From contig NZ_CP060295.1 in assembly GCF_014302995.1 (NCBI RefSeq), positions 6,625,501 through 6,689,500 of the forward strand: a DNA stretch of 64,000 nucleotides, read 5' to 3'. Positions 33,688 to 42,590 of the stretch are shown here, piece by piece. The first letter of the stretch is position 1. Each line of letters opens with the position of its first letter. The notes under the pieces were generated by a model. The model had not been told where the DNA came from and made no database searches. It saw nothing but the letters and a program-made list of their open reading frames with translations. The stretch comes from Variovorax sp. PAMC26660 (lineage in GTDB: Bacteria; Pseudomonadota; Gammaproteobacteria; Burkholderiales; Burkholderiaceae_C). The position numbers were made by a program, and so were the translations under genes.

Positions 33688-34227
33688 CTACCCAATGCCC
33701 GCTGTCGGCTCGAACCGGTCCGGCATGGCACTGCGCGCGAGCTGATCGACGTTGCGCAACAGCGTCGGCACGCGAAACGGACCGTGCATGCGTTTCAGCG
33801 CCTCCGCAACCGTCGATGCATCGATACCCACCGCCGTTACGAACAGCGGCGAGCCGCTCTGGCCGCGCCGCACTGCGATGGCTTCGGGTGCGCTGCGGTA
33901 CGCGGTTTTCGCGATGCCGACGACGGGCACTTTTCGATCGAGCGCCGCATGCAGATGCGCGCCGAGACCCGCGCGCCCCTCGCCCAGCGAGACATAGCCG
34001 TCCACGACGATGATGTCGGCCGCCGGCCCTGCGCGCAGAACGCCGAGCAGGCAGGGCAACTCGCGGCGATAGAACTCGCCGGGCTCGTAGGGCGCGATGC
34101 CGCTGAAGCCCGCGACGGCGCGTGCTTCTTCGCGCTCCGCGGCCCATCCACGGAACCAGACGCCGGCGCCCACCGCCGTGTCGGCGCGGTAGTCCACGTC
34201 CAGGCAGACCAGCAGCGGCTCGCTCAC
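33688..34227 (-). CDS. Endonuclease V-like protein, short form
   Basis: This 179-residue protein resembles endonuclease V, which cuts DNA or RNA near deaminated bases. Corresponding parts are CLDVDYRAD, YEPGEFYRRELPCLL with the Glu, IIVVDGY with the Asp, GLGAHLHAALD, VVGIAKTAY and VPTLLRNVDQLAR. However, it is shorter than the usual 220-230 residues. The basic HGxxHPRR-like motif after VDG is replaced by GYVSLGEG, so activity may be altered. The GTG start at 34227 follows GAGGAGG and lies just after the ThpR-like stop. Confidence 0.72.
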   Translation of the reverse strand: MSEPLLVCLDVDYRADTAVGAGVWFRGWAAEREEARAVAGFSGIAPYEPGEFYRRELPCLLGVLRAGPAADIIVVDGYVSLGEGRAGLGAHLHAALDRKVPVVGIAKTAYRSAPEAIAVRRGQSGSPLFVTAVGIDASTVAEALKRMHGPFRVPTLLRNVDQLARSAMPDRFEPTAGIG

Positions 34228-34228
34228 C

Positions 34229-34858
34229 TCAGGCCTCCTCAGAGTTCTGCATGACCGGCCACTGCGCCAGGATTTCGTGGACGCCCTCGCCCACGTGGCT
34301 GTCGATCAACGCCAATGACCCGGCGCGCCACCGGACCGGTTCGTCGATCGCGTGCTCTTCGAGCTTGCGGCGCGCGTAGGCCAGCGTCATGTGCGGCGTG
34401 AAGGCGCGCGTCGGCTTGAAGCCCGCGTCCGCCAGTGCTTCGCCCAGTCGCTGCCTGAACTGCGCGAGCGCGCCGGTCCCTTCATTGCCGCACAACACGA
34501 GCGCACCCTTCGCATAGCTCATGGACCGGTCGAACACGACGTCAAAGGACGGCGCTTCCAGCGTCGCGGCGGCAGCCCGCGCGAGCGCCACTTTGTCTTG
34601 CGGCACCACCGCGTACTCGCCCAGATCGTGCAACGTGACGTGCAGGCGCGGCGCATCGATCAGCGTGGCTTTCAGCACATGACGCGAGTCCATCAGCGCG
34701 CCCAATGCGGCGATGGATGCGGCGTCTTGCGGGCTCGGGAGGATGGCGAAGAAGAGTGCGTGCGGCAGCGCTTCCTTGCGCTGCGGCTTGTTTTTTCGGC
34801 TGCGCGGCAGAGGCCGCGGCGGGGGATCGATACCGGGAAGAAGAAACTGTTCAGACAT
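34229..34858 (-). CDS. RNA 2',3'-cyclic phosphodiesterase / 2'-5' RNA ligase family (ThpR-like)
   Basis: This 209-residue protein has the two HxT motifs of the 2H phosphoesterase family, RLHVTLHDLG and FTPHMTLAYAR, about 95 residues apart. ThpR enzymes open 2',3'-cyclic phosphates on RNA. A Pro/Arg/Lys-rich segment of about 30 residues precedes the fold and could bind RNA. The ATG at 34858 (MSEQFLLPG) is preferred over a start six codons upstream. The EndoV-like gene begins one base after it, so the two nucleic-acid enzymes share a transcript. Confidence 0.83.
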   Translation of the reverse strand: MSEQFLLPGIDPPPRPLPRSRKNKPQRKEALPHALFFAILPSPQDAASIAALGALMDSRHVLKATLIDAPRLHVTLHDLGEYAVVPQDKVALARAAAATLEAPSFDVVFDRSMSYAKGALVLCGNEGTGALAQFRQRLGEALADAGFKPTRAFTPHMTLAYARRKLEEHAIDEPVRWRAGSLALIDSHVGEGVHEILAQWPVMQNSEEA

Positions 34859-35017
34859 GCCTCGATCATCGCGCATGGCCGCTGCCCTTCATGCGATCTT
34901 CAGCAAGCACCAAGCTCGTCTTCAGCTTGAAATTTGAGAATCGATGGACGCTGATGGCACGGCAACAGCCTGCCACCTGTCGATCGATTTCAACCCAATC
35001 CCACAAGGAATTTCATC

Positions 35018-35626
35018 TTGACGAAAACGCAAGCCTGCACCGTCCTCGCAGCCCTTTTGCTCGGCACCGCATCCATGGGCGCTTACGCCGCCGGCCCCTC
35101 TCAGGACACCGGCTTCTACGCGGGCGGCGCCATCGGCCGCTCGAGCTACAGCCTGTCGGGCTCCAACAGCGTGCCCGCGCCGTGGGGCGGCGAGAAGAGC
35201 AGCAAGTCCGGCACCGCCTACAAGATGTACGGCGGCTATCGCCTGACGGAAACCTTCGGCGTGGAAGTGGGCTATGCGCGCCTGGGTCGCGTGAGCCAGT
35301 GGACCGCGGTGAACGGCATCTCCAGTCACCAGAACGGCACAGGCAGCGCCTTCTATGCAGCCGCGACGGCCCGCTTGCCGATCGGCGAATCCTTCGCGCT
35401 CAACGGACGCCTGGGCCTCGCGCGCGGCAGCGTCTCCGGCGGCGACAAGTGGGCGCCGAGCTACCAGCGCATCTCCGGCAACGCCACCGGTGTCATGGCG
35501 GGCTTCGGTGCCGAATACCGCGTGACGCAGAACCTGTCGGTGACGGCGGACTACGACTACTTCGGCAAGGTGTCGAAGCAGGCCAAGGGCGGCATGTTCT
35601 CGGTGGGTCTGAAGGCCAGCTTCTAA
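35018..35626 (+). CDS. Outer-membrane beta-barrel protein, OmpA/OmpX-like
   Basis: This 202-residue exported protein has a signal peptide (MTKTQACTVLAALLLGTASM, cleavage after AYA). Alternating strands follow, typical of an eight-stranded barrel, with GFYAGGAIGRSSYS, YKMYGGYRLTETFGVEVGYA and a C-terminal Phe (GLKASF) that acts as the assembly signal. There is no OmpA peptidoglycan-binding domain. The TTG start at 35018 is preceded by AAGGAA at good spacing. No function beyond an outer-membrane barrel can be read. Confidence 0.85.
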   Translation: MTKTQACTVLAALLLGTASMGAYAAGPSQDTGFYAGGAIGRSSYSLSGSNSVPAPWGGEKSSKSGTAYKMYGGYRLTETFGVEVGYARLGRVSQWTAVNGISSHQNGTGSAFYAAATARLPIGESFALNGRLGLARGSVSGGDKWAPSYQRISGNATGVMAGFGAEYRVTQNLSVTADYDYFGKVSKQAKGGMFSVGLKASF

Positions 35627-35646
35627 GCCTCGGTCTGGCAACGATA

Positions 35647-35674
35647 TGCGCCGTCGCCAGCTGGCGACGGCGCA
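35647..35674. terminator. Perfect 28-base palindrome, probable bidirectional terminator
   Basis: The bases from 35647 to 35674 form a perfect palindrome with 14-base arms (TGCGCCGTCGCCAG and its complement) centred on AGCT. It lies between the ends of two converging genes, 21 bases after one and 17 before the other. There is no T-run, so it may act as a strong stem in both directions. Confidence 0.6.
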
Positions 35675-35690
35675 CTGTCGCGTCTGCAAG

Positions 35691-36320
35691 TCATCGAACG
35701 GATGCCAGGTCGGCCGCAGTGTGGCGGGTCGTCTCACCCGTCCATTCGCGCACGAACGCATCCGGCGCTTCTCGCGCGGGAGCCTGCGTCGCCTCCTTCG
35801 GGGTTCCCACGTACAGGAAGCCCAGCAGCCGCTCTGCGTCCTGCAGGCCCAACGCCTGCTGCACATGACGGTCGTAGCTGTTGAGCCCCGTCGCCCAGAA
35901 ACCGCCATAGCCCAGCAAGTGCAGCGCGTTGAGCATGTTCATCGCGGCGGCGCCCACGGCGAGGACCTGCTCGGATTCCGGCACCTTGTGCGGCGACTGC
36001 ACCCGGGCGCAGATCGCGATGAGCACGGGCGCTGCCATGGCTTTGCCGCGAAAGCGCTCGCCGTCGTCGAGGGGATCGCGCAGGCGCGCAGCGTTCGCGA
36101 AGACGTTGCCCAAGGCCAGTCGTGCATCACCACGGATGAGTACGAAGCGCCAGGGGCGAAGTTGTCCGTGGTCCGGGGCCCGCAGCGCGGACTGGAACAC
36201 GAGGTCCAATTCTTCAGCGGACGGCGCGGGCTCGGTCAATGGCCAGGGCGAATGACGTTCGAGCAAAAGGTCCAGCGCATGGCGCTGGTCGGAGCGAGCT
36301 TTGGAAGTATCCGGGTGCAT
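35691..36320 (-). CDS. Nitroreductase family protein (YdjA-like)
   Basis: This 209-residue flavoprotein belongs to the nitroreductase superfamily. It shows the N-terminal LLLERHSPWPLTEPAPS, APDHGQLRPWRFVLI and GAAAMNMLNALHLLGYGGFW segments, which in YdjA-like members bind FMN. These enzymes use NAD(P)H to reduce nitro groups, quinones or similar compounds; the natural substrate is unknown. The ATG at 36320 has AAGGA seven bases upstream and is preferred over a TTG at 36335. Confidence 0.85.
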   Translation of the reverse strand: MHPDTSKARSDQRHALDLLLERHSPWPLTEPAPSAEELDLVFQSALRAPDHGQLRPWRFVLIRGDARLALGNVFANAARLRDPLDDGERFRGKAMAAPVLIAICARVQSPHKVPESEQVLAVGAAAMNMLNALHLLGYGGFWATGLNSYDRHVQQALGLQDAERLLGFLYVGTPKEATQAPAREAPDAFVREWTGETTRHTAADLASVR

Positions 36321-36429
36321 GTCAGCGTCCTTCAATCGAGATGAGAAGGCCGCCCCATGGCAGATGGCAGGCGCTGGGAAGATTTCAGTGGCAGGCTGGC
36401 TCGCTGGTGCGAGGTGGCTGGCATCCGGC

Positions 36430-36531
36430 GCTTCGCGCGTTTCGCTGAAAAGAAGAAAGAAGCGAAAGGCGAAGCCGTTGCACCATCGTTCGACAGGGCG
36501 ACGAACAGGCGGTCATCGTAGCGATGGTGCA
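36430..36531 (-). other. Structured 3' region downstream of guaA
   Basis: Of the 271 bases between guaA and the nitroreductase gene (36321-36591), the notable part is two inverted repeats. TGCACCATCG at 36479-36488 pairs with CGATGGTGCA at 36522-36531, with a smaller TTCG/CGAA pair inside. An imperfect repeat around 36430-36475 joins CTTCG..TTTCGCT and AGCGAAA..CGAAG. In a guaA transcript these would fold as two stems. No T-run follows. It may be a terminator region or a 3'-derived RNA; neither is proven. Confidence 0.4.
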
Positions 36532-36591
36532 TTGCCCACGCACCCGGTGCGTGTAAACGCAGGGCCGGGTCACGCAGGCTGCGGGCTTACT

Positions 36592-38208
36592 TCATTCCCA
36601 CTCGATCGTCGCCGGCGGCTTGCTCGACACGTCGTAGGTCACACGGTTGATACCGCGCACTTCGTTGATGATGCGGCCCGACACCTTCTTGAGCAGCGCA
36701 TACGGCAGCTCGGCCCAGTCGGCGGTCATGAAGTCGCTGGTCTGCACGGCGCGCAGCGCGACGACGTAGTCGTAGGTGCGGCCATCGCCCATCACGCCCA
36801 CGCTCTTCACGGGCAGGAACACGGTGAAGGCCTGGCTCGTGAGGTCGTACCAGCTCTTGCCGGTCTCGTCCTTGAAGTTGCGCAGTTCCTCGATGAAGAT
36901 CGCGTCGGCGCGGCGCAGCAGGTCGGCGTATTCCTTCTTCACTTCGCCAAGGATGCGCACGCCCAGGCCCGGGCCGGGGAACGGATGGCGATACACCATC
37001 TCGGGCGGCAGGCCGAGGGCCACGCCGAGTTCGCGCACTTCGTCCTTGAAGAGATCGCGCAGCGGCTCGAGCAACTTCAGGCCGAGCTGTTCGGGCAGGC
37101 CGCCCACGTTGTGGTGGCTCTTGATGGTGACGGCCTTCTTGCTCTTGGCACCGCCCGACTCGATGACGTCGGGGTAGATCGTGCCTTGCGCCAGGAAGGT
37201 CGCGCCCTTGTGCCCGCCGTCGCCGGCCTTGAGCTTGGCGGCTTCCTGCTTGAACACGGTGACGAACTCGCCGCCGATGATCTTGCGCTTGGCTTCGGGG
37301 TCGCTCACGCCGGCGAGCTTGCCCAGGAACAGATCGCTTGCATCGACGCGAATCACCTTCGCATGCAGCTTGCCTTCGAACATCTCCATGACCATGTCGC
37401 CTTCGTTCAGGCGCAGCAGGCCGTGGTCGACGAACACGCAGGTGAGCTGGTCGCCGATGGCGCGATGGATCAGCGCAGCGGCCACGCTCGAATCGACACC
37501 GCCCGACAGGCCGAGGATGACTTCCTCATCGCCCACCTGCTCGCGGATCTTCTGCACGGCTTCGGCGATGTGGTCGCGCATGACCCAGTCGGGCTTGGCG
37601 TTGCAGATGCCGAGCACGAAGCGCTCGAGGATCGCCTTGCCTTGCACGGTGTGCGTGACTTCGGGATGGAACTGCAGCGCGTAATAGCGGCGCGCCTCGT
37701 CGGCCATGCCGGCGATGGGGCAGCTGTCAGTGCTGGCCATGAGCTTGAAGCCCGGCGGCAGTTCGGTGACCTTGTCGCCGTGGCTCATCCACACGTTGAG
37801 CATGCCGTGGCCTTCAGGCGTGGTGAAGTCGGCGATGTCCTTGAGCAGCGCGGTGTGGCCAAGAGCGCGCACGGCCGCGAAGCCGAACTCGCGCTTGTGG
37901 CCGCCTTCGACCTTGCCGCCGAGCTGGTGGGCCATGGTCTGCATGCCGTAGCAGATGCCGAGCACCGGAATGCCGAGGTCGAACACGGCCTGCGGGCACT
38001 TGTCAGTGGTCTCTTCGTAGACGCTCGCGTGGCTGCCCGAAAGGATCACGCCTTTCAGGTGGCCGTCGGCGGCGTATTCGCGCACCCATTCGTCGGTGAC
38101 GTCGCAGGGGTGCACTTCGCTCAGCACATTCGCTTCGCGCACACGGCGTGCGATGAGCTGGGTGACTTGCGAGCCGAAATCGAGGATGAGGATCTTGTCG
38201 TGTTGCAT
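36592..38208 (-). CDS. guaA: GMP synthase (glutamine-hydrolysing)
   Basis: This 538-residue enzyme makes GMP from XMP, glutamine and ATP in the last step of guanine nucleotide synthesis. The N-terminal glutaminase has the nucleophile Cys in GICYGMQ and the partner His/Glu in QFHPEVTH. The ATP-pyrophosphatase domain has LSGGVDSS. The C-terminal dimer domain ends in the conserved PATIEWE. Length and motifs are normal. The start at 38208 lies only 10 bases after the stop of a PIN-domain toxin gene, so guaA is probably read from a promoter upstream of the toxin-antitoxin pair. Confidence 0.97.
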   Translation of the reverse strand: MQHDKILILDFGSQVTQLIARRVREANVLSEVHPCDVTDEWVREYAADGHLKGVILSGSHASVYEETTDKCPQAVFDLGIPVLGICYGMQTMAHQLGGKVEGGHKREFGFAAVRALGHTALLKDIADFTTPEGHGMLNVWMSHGDKVTELPPGFKLMASTDSCPIAGMADEARRYYALQFHPEVTHTVQGKAILERFVLGICNAKPDWVMRDHIAEAVQKIREQVGDEEVILGLSGGVDSSVAAALIHRAIGDQLTCVFVDHGLLRLNEGDMVMEMFEGKLHAKVIRVDASDLFLGKLAGVSDPEAKRKIIGGEFVTVFKQEAAKLKAGDGGHKGATFLAQGTIYPDVIESGGAKSKKAVTIKSHHNVGGLPEQLGLKLLEPLRDLFKDEVRELGVALGLPPEMVYRHPFPGPGLGVRILGEVKKEYADLLRRADAIFIEELRNFKDETGKSWYDLTSQAFTVFLPVKSVGVMGDGRTYDYVVALRAVQTSDFMTADWAELPYALLKKVSGRIINEVRGINRVTYDVSSKPPATIEWE

Positions 38209-38218
38209 GGGCGTTGAC

Positions 38219-38653
38219 TCAGAGCGTTGAAATGTCGAACAGCTTGACGCCCGCTTGGGGCGCGGCCTTGATGAGATGCTCGTCGAAGGTGGCGAGCGGG
38301 AGATTGAGCGACTTGGCGAGCCAGAGATAGCCCGCGTCATAGAGCGACACGCCGGCGTCGATGGCCACGGCCAGCACGGCCTTGTGCTGTGCCGGTGCAA
38401 GTTCGTGCAGCTCGACGCGGTGGCGGATGGCATCGAGCACGCTCCACAGCCCTTCGACCGCGGACGATGGAATGCGACCGCTGCGCACGCCGTTGGCAAG
38501 GATGTTGGCGCACTCCCATTGCCAGGCGTTGGGCGCCTGCGGCTCGACCTCGTCGCGGCGAATGGCGGCGTAGAGCTTGCGGGTGTGTTCGCTGGCCTGG
38601 TCGGGCAGCAGCCAGGCGGCGGTGACGGAAGCGTCCATGACGAAGGCTGTCAC
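38219..38653 (-). CDS. vapC: VapC-type PIN-domain toxin
   Basis: This 144-residue PIN-domain protein is probably a ribonuclease toxin. The acidic metal site is visible: Asp7 in [10 protein letters not shown], Glu in WECANIL, Asp in [10 protein letters not shown] and the final Asp in TFDEHL. VapC toxins cut specific RNAs, often initiator tRNA or the ribosomal sarcin-ricin loop. Its start overlaps the antitoxin stop by four bases, the usual order. The gene ends 10 bases before guaA. No mutation of the active site is seen, so it should be functional. Confidence 0.87.
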   Translation of the reverse strand: MTAFVMDASVTAAWLLPDQASEHTRKLYAAIRRDEVEPQAPNAWQWECANILANGVRSGRIPSSAVEGLWSVLDAIRHRVELHELAPAQHKAVLAVAIDAGVSLYDAGYLWLAKSLNLPLATFDEHLIKAAPQAGVKLFDISTL

Positions 38654-38898
38654 GATTGGCGCCCTTCGTCGAGCAATGCGCGCACCGAAAGGCCCGGCTG
38701 GATGGTGGCGTGCAGCGCGTCGATCTGGCCGAGTTCGCGCTCGATCTGCTCGTCGGTGATGATCGGCTTGCGGCGCACCGGCAGCATGCGCACGACTTCC
38801 TTGCCGTGGCGGGTGATGCGAACCTCCTCGCCCTTTTCGACCGAGTCGATCAGGGCAGAGAAGTTGTTCTTGGCTTCAGCGATGCCGATGGATTGCAT
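38650..38898 (-). CDS. Phd/YefM-type antitoxin
   Basis: This 82-residue protein has the Phd/YefM DNA-binding fold at its N-terminus (MQSIGIAEAKNNFSALIDSV, EEVRITRHGKEVVRML). The helical C-terminus (DEQIERELGQIDALHATI) should wrap the toxin. It neutralises the VapC-type partner and represses its own promoter. Four copies of a TCTGGCC-like element lie directly upstream and overlap the start region. The ATG at 38898 is chosen because the longer frame upstream runs through these operators. Confidence 0.87.
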   Translation of the reverse strand: MQSIGIAEAKNNFSALIDSVEKGEEVRITRHGKEVVRMLPVRRKPIITDEQIERELGQIDALHATIQPGLSVRALLDEGRQS

Positions 38899-38969
38899 TT
38901 GGGCCAGAAAAATTGAATCTGGCCCAAATTCTAAACCCAATCTGGCCTTATTTTCAAGGTCTGGCCAGA
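38898..38969. promoter_or_regulatory. Operator array of the toxin-antitoxin pair
   Basis: TCTGGCC occurs at 38918-38924, 38941-38947 and 38960-38966, and its inverse GGCCAGA at 38902-38908 and 38963-38969. TTTGGGCCAGA (38898-38908) and TCTGGCCCAAA (38918-38928) form a perfect 11-base inverted repeat. TCTGGCCAGA at 38960-38969 is itself a palindrome. The array covers the antitoxin start and upstream promoter region, the usual place for autorepression by an antitoxin or its toxin complex. Confidence 0.65.
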
Positions 38970-39028
38970 TTGGAAGCTAGGCCGACGCCGGGCCGCCCCA
39001 CACGCAGTGGGGGCGCGTGGGGGCCACA

Positions 39029-40498
39029 TTACTCCGCGCGGTAGTTCGGCGCTTCCTTGGTGATCTGCACGTCGTGCACGTGGCTTTCGCGAATGCCGGC
39101 CGTGGTGATCTCGACGAACTCGGCCTTGTTCTGCATGTCCTCGATGGTCGCGCAGCCGCAGTAGCCCATGCTGGCGCGCACGCCGCCGGCCATCTGGTAG
39201 ACGATGGAGACGATCGAGCCCTTGTAGGGCACGCGGCCTTCGATGCCTTCGGGCACCAGCTTGTCGGTGTTCGGGTTGCCGGTGGTCGATTCCTGGAAGT
39301 ACCGGTCGGCACTGCCCTGCTGCATTGCGCCGATGGAGCCCATGCCGCGGTAGCTCTTGTAGCTGCGGCCCTGGTACAGCACGATTTCGCCCGGAGCCTC
39401 TTCGGTACCGGCGAACATGCTGCCCATCATCACAGTGCTGGCACCGGCGGCAATCGCCTTGGCGATGTCGCCCGAGTAGCGCACGCCGCCGTCGGAGATC
39501 AACGGAACGCCCGTGCCTTGCAGCGCGATGGCGACGCTGTCGACCGCCATGATCTGCGGCACGCCCACGCCGGCCACGATACGGGTGGTACAGATCGAGC
39601 CAGGGCCGATGCCGACCTTGACCGCATCGGCGCCCACGTCGGCCAGCGCACGCGCTGCATCGCCGGTGGCGATGTTGCCGCCGATGACGTCGACCTGCGG
39701 ATAGTTGCGCTTGACCCAGCGCACGCGCTCGATCACGCCAGCACTGTGACCGTGCGCGGTGTCGACCACGATGGCATCGACGCCGGCCTTTACCAGTGCT
39801 TCGACGCGTTCCTCGGTGCCGTCACCCACGCCGACCGCCGCGCCCACGCGCAGGCGGCCGCTGGGGTCGCGTGCTGCGTTGGGGAAGCTGGTCTGCTTGG
39901 TGATGTCCTTGACGGTGATCAGGCCCTTGAGCTCCCAGTCGCTGTTGATGACCAGCAGGCGTTCGAGCTTGTACTTGTTCAGCAGCGCCTTGGCATCGGC
40001 GAGCGTGGTGCCGTCGGGCACGGTGATGAGCTTGTCGCGCTGCGTCATGATTTCGCTGACCGGCACGTCGTAGCGCGTTTCAAAGCGCAGGTCGCGCCCC
40101 GTCACGATGCCGACGACCTTGCCGCCGTCGATCACCGGGAAACCCGAGATGCCGAGCTGGTCGGACAGCGCCATCACCTGGCGCACCGAGTGCGTCGGCG
40201 TGATCACCACCGGGTCGCGCAGTACGCCCGATTCATAGCGCTTCACGCGGGCCACTTCGGCGGCCTGCTGTTGCGCGGTGAGGTTCTTGTGAACGATCCC
40301 GATGCCGCCCTCTTGCGCAATGGCAATTGCGAGGCGGGCTTCCGTCACGGTGTCCATGGCCGCAGAGACGAGCGGCAGGTTCAGCGTGATGTTGCGGGAA
40401 AACTTGGTGGCGAGAGAGGTGTCCTTGGGCAGGACCTGGGAGAACGCTGGCACCAACAACACGTCGTCGAAGGTGAGCGCTTTGCCGAGAAGGCGCAT
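39029..40498 (-). CDS. guaB: Inosine-5'-monophosphate dehydrogenase
   Basis: This 489-residue enzyme oxidises IMP to XMP with NAD and controls flux into guanine nucleotides. The barrel begins [20 protein letters not shown]. Two CBS domains follow (about 95-205). The catalytic Cys lies in [18 protein letters not shown] and the flap in [16 protein letters not shown] site precedes the ATG and a TACAAT -10-like hexamer is at 40520-40525 on the minus strand. Between guaB and its usual partner guaA lies the toxin-antitoxin pair. Confidence 0.97.
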   Translation of the reverse strand: MRLLGKALTFDDVLLVPAFSQVLPKDTSLATKFSRNITLNLPLVSAAMDTVTEARLAIAIAQEGGIGIVHKNLTAQQQAAEVARVKRYESGVLRDPVVITPTHSVRQVMALSDQLGISGFPVIDGGKVVGIVTGRDLRFETRYDVPVSEIMTQRDKLITVPDGTTLADAKALLNKYKLERLLVINSDWELKGLITVKDITKQTSFPNAARDPSGRLRVGAAVGVGDGTEERVEALVKAGVDAIVVDTAHGHSAGVIERVRWVKRNYPQVDVIGGNIATGDAARALADVGADAVKVGIGPGSICTTRIVAGVGVPQIMAVDSVAIALQGTGVPLISDGGVRYSGDIAKAIAAGASTVMMGSMFAGTEEAPGEIVLYQGRSYKSYRGMGSIGAMQQGSADRYFQESTTGNPNTDKLVPEGIEGRVPYKGSIVSIVYQMAGGVRASMGYCGCATIEDMQNKAEFVEITTAGIRESHVHDVQITKEAPNYRAE

Positions 40499-40626
40499 GG
40501 GTGAAGCTCCAAAAGACGGATTGTAACGAGGGGGCCGGGGTGTCCGCTGGCCCGGGACTTTCAGGACCGTTGCAAAAGCACCCAATCCGGATGTTGCCAA
40601 AAGTAAGGCGCAGCTAAACTTCGGGG

Positions 40627-41145
40627 ATGAAATTCGCACACTGGCTGCTACTGGGATGTGTTGCTGCGATGCCGCTCTGTGCGAGCGCGCAATGGCAATG
40701 GATCGACAAGAACGGGAAAAAGGTCTTCAGCGATCAGGCGCCGCCGCCCGACGTTCCCGACAAGAACATCCTGCGCCGCTCAGGTTCGCCGCCGCCGGCA
40801 CGCGCGACCGTCGATGCATCCAATACCGACGCACCACCGGCAGCCGATGCCTCCAGCAGTGCTGCATCCAAGGCACCCAAGCCCACGGGCGTCGACAAGG
40901 AACTCGAAGAGAAGACAAAGAAGGCCGAGGCCGAGCAAAAGGCCAAGGAAGCAGCGGAAGCCGCCAAGGTCGCCAAGGCTAGGGCAGATAACTGCGCGCT
41001 CGCGCGCCAGGGCAAGGCCACGGTCGACAGCGGCATCCGCATCGCGAAGGTCAATGCGCAAGGTGAACGCGAAATCATGGACGACACGGCCCGTGCTGCT
41101 GAGCAGAAACGCCTGCAGACCGTGATCGACAGCGACTGCAAGTAA
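40627..41145 (+). CDS. Exported DUF4124-domain protein
   Basis: This 172-residue protein has a signal peptide ([20 protein letters not shown]) and a short DUF4124 domain ([23 protein letters not shown]). A long Lys/Glu/Ala-rich helical stretch follows (about 95-130), suggesting a coiled coil, with one Cys in DNCALAR and one at the end. Proteins with this domain are common next to guaB in betaproteobacteria but have no established role. It is divergent from guaB across 128 bases. Confidence 0.8.
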   Translation: MKFAHWLLLGCVAAMPLCASAQWQWIDKNGKKVFSDQAPPPDVPDKNILRRSGSPPPARATVDASNTDAPPAADASSSAASKAPKPTGVDKELEEKTKKAEAEQKAKEAAEAAKVAKARADNCALARQGKATVDSGIRIAKVNAQGEREIMDDTARAAEQKRLQTVIDSDCK

Positions 41146-41164
41146 GCAGCGCTGGCAGAGTCCG

Positions 41165-41500
41165 TCAGTAGCCGGCCTTGCCGCCCTTGCGGCGAGTCGC
41201 AAACAGACCCGTGCCCCGCGCGCCTTGCCGCTGAAAGCGCTCGCGGCGCGCCACTTTCGGGTCCACCTTGAGGGGGCGGCACAGCTCGATGCGGTCGCCG
41301 TCCTTCAAGGCCTGATCCCACTCGACCGCCCTGCCCCAGATGCCCGGCGTCATGGCATGCCGCCAGTCCAGATCGGGAAAGCGCGGCACAAGGCCACTGG
41401 CCTGCACGGCATCCACCAGCGTTGTTCCAGGCGCGAGCTGCAAGACCTGCTCGAACACCTCGCGTGCTGCGGGCGAGCAGCTCAGCGTGACTTCGATCAT
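41165..41500 (-). CDS. rnfH: RnfH family protein
   Basis: This 111-residue protein has the ubiquitin-like RnfH fold (IEVTLSCSPAAREVFEQVLQ, GTTLVDAVQASGL, GIWGRAVEWDQALKDGDRIE, CRPLKVDPK). The basic tail after the domain is usual. RnfH proteins are linked with ratA and smpB in many proteobacteria, and the same order is kept here, but their role is unknown despite the name. It starts three bases after the ratA stop. Confidence 0.88.
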   Translation of the reverse strand: MIEVTLSCSPAAREVFEQVLQLAPGTTLVDAVQASGLVPRFPDLDWRHAMTPGIWGRAVEWDQALKDGDRIELCRPLKVDPKVARRERFQRQGARGTGLFATRRKGGKAGY

Positions 41501-41503
41501 CGA

Positions 41504-41950
41504 TCAGGTGGCGCCGTAGACCTGCTCGGCGCGCTTGACGAAGGCTTCGACGAGGCTGGAGGCGATGGTGTCGAACACCGGGCCCACCAGCGCCTGCAGG
41601 GCGAAATTGCTGAAGCCGTAGCTCATGTGCAGCTCGACGCGACAGGCGCGCTCGCCCTGCTCGCCCACGGGCACGAACTTCCAGGTGCCATCGAGGTTGG
41701 AGAACGGCCCATCGACCAATTTCAATTGCACCTCGCGCCCCGGGACGTGGGTGTTGCGGGTGGTAAAGCTCTGGTGGAAACCACCGAAGGACAGGCCGAC
41801 TTCGGCGGTCATGCCAGCCTCGTCCTCCTCGATGATTCGCGACTTGTCGCACCATGGAAGAAACTGCGGATACTTCGCCACATCGGTGACGAGCGCATAC
41901 ATCTCTTCGGCGCTGTACCAGATGAGGACGGACTTGTTGACTGTTTTCAT
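41504..41950 (-). CDS. ratA: START-domain protein RatA
   Basis: This 148-residue protein has the RatA/Coq10 polyketide cyclase-like fold (MKTVNKSVLIWYSAEEMYAL, VAKYPQFLPWCDKS, NLDGTWKFVP, LVGPVFDTIASSLVEAFVKR). In Escherichia coli RatA binds 50S subunits and slows assembly; other members bind ubiquinone. The ratA-rnfH pair is divergent from smpB, the classic neighbourhood, which supports the name. It is not certain that it acts as a toxin. Confidence 0.88.
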   Translation of the reverse strand: MKTVNKSVLIWYSAEEMYALVTDVAKYPQFLPWCDKSRIIEEDEAGMTAEVGLSFGGFHQSFTTRNTHVPGREVQLKLVDGPFSNLDGTWKFVPVGEQGERACRVELHMSYGFSNFALQALVGPVFDTIASSLVEAFVKRAEQVYGAT

Positions 41951-42013
41951 AGAATCGGTGCAGCGTGCGCGACGGATTGTATTGAAGCCATGCAGCCCCA
42001 ACATTCCTGAGTC

Positions 42014-42490
42014 ATGGCCACAAAGAAACAAGATACCTCTTCCCGCATCGCCGACAACAAGAAGGCCGCCTACAACTATTTCTTCGAAGAACGCTTCGAG
42101 GCCGGCATGGTCCTCGAAGGCTGGGAGGTCAAATCCCTGCGCGAAGGCAAGGTGCAGCTCACCGACGGCTACGTGGTGATCCGCGATGGCGAGCTGTATG
42201 TCGTGGGCTTGCAGATCAACCCGCTCAAGAGCGCGTCGACCCACGTCAGCCCCGATTCGATCCGCACCAAGAAGCTGCTGCTGCACAAGGAGGAAATCCG
42301 CCGTCTCGTTGGCAAGGTCGAGCAGAAGGGCTACACGCTGGTGCCGCTCAACCTGCACTGGAAGGCCGGCAAGGTCAAATGCGACATCGCACTGGCCAAG
42401 GGCAAGGCCGAACACGACAAGCGCGACACCATCAAGGACCGCGAAGGCAAGCGCGAGGTGGAACGCGCGATGAAGAGCCGCAGCCGCTAA
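42014..42490 (+). CDS. smpB: SsrA-binding protein SmpB
   Basis: This 158-residue RNA-binding protein guides tmRNA to stalled ribosomes. Typical parts are [36 protein letters not shown], the central barrel, and the basic C-terminal tail ending in [23 protein letters not shown] sequence. Length is normal. The tmRNA gene itself is not seen in the window. It is transcribed away from ratA. Confidence 0.95.
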   Translation: MATKKQDTSSRIADNKKAAYNYFFEERFEAGMVLEGWEVKSLREGKVQLTDGYVVIRDGELYVVGLQINPLKSASTHVSPDSIRTKKLLLHKEEIRRLVGKVEQKGYTLVPLNLHWKAGKVKCDIALAKGKAEHDKRDTIKDREGKREVERAMKSRSR

Positions 42491-42512
42491 AAAATATTTT
42501 TTTGCGAGCGTT

Positions 42513-42538
42513 GGAATAAAAGGTCGGCTGCGGGCGTT
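42513..42538 (+). promoter_or_regulatory. Candidate ECF-sigma promoter
   Basis: GGAAT at 42513-42517 and CGTT at 42535-42538 are separated by 17 bases, 52 bases before the ATG at 42591. A GGAA-type -35 element with a CGT-type -10 element is common for ECF sigma factors. The sigma gene two genes on may use it for autoregulation. No copy is seen before the second COG4315 gene. This is a single match and could be chance. Confidence 0.4.
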
Positions 42539-42590
42539 TGTGCAGTTGTCATCGGATCGCCGATGCCAACACCCACACAGGAGTCTTTCC

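Noticed and set aside
36592..38217. Long open frames on the plus strand opposite guaA and other genes
   Set aside because: They mirror the codon pattern of the real gene, have no family features and are rich in His, Ala and Asp, as expected for antisense shadows in GC-rich DNA.
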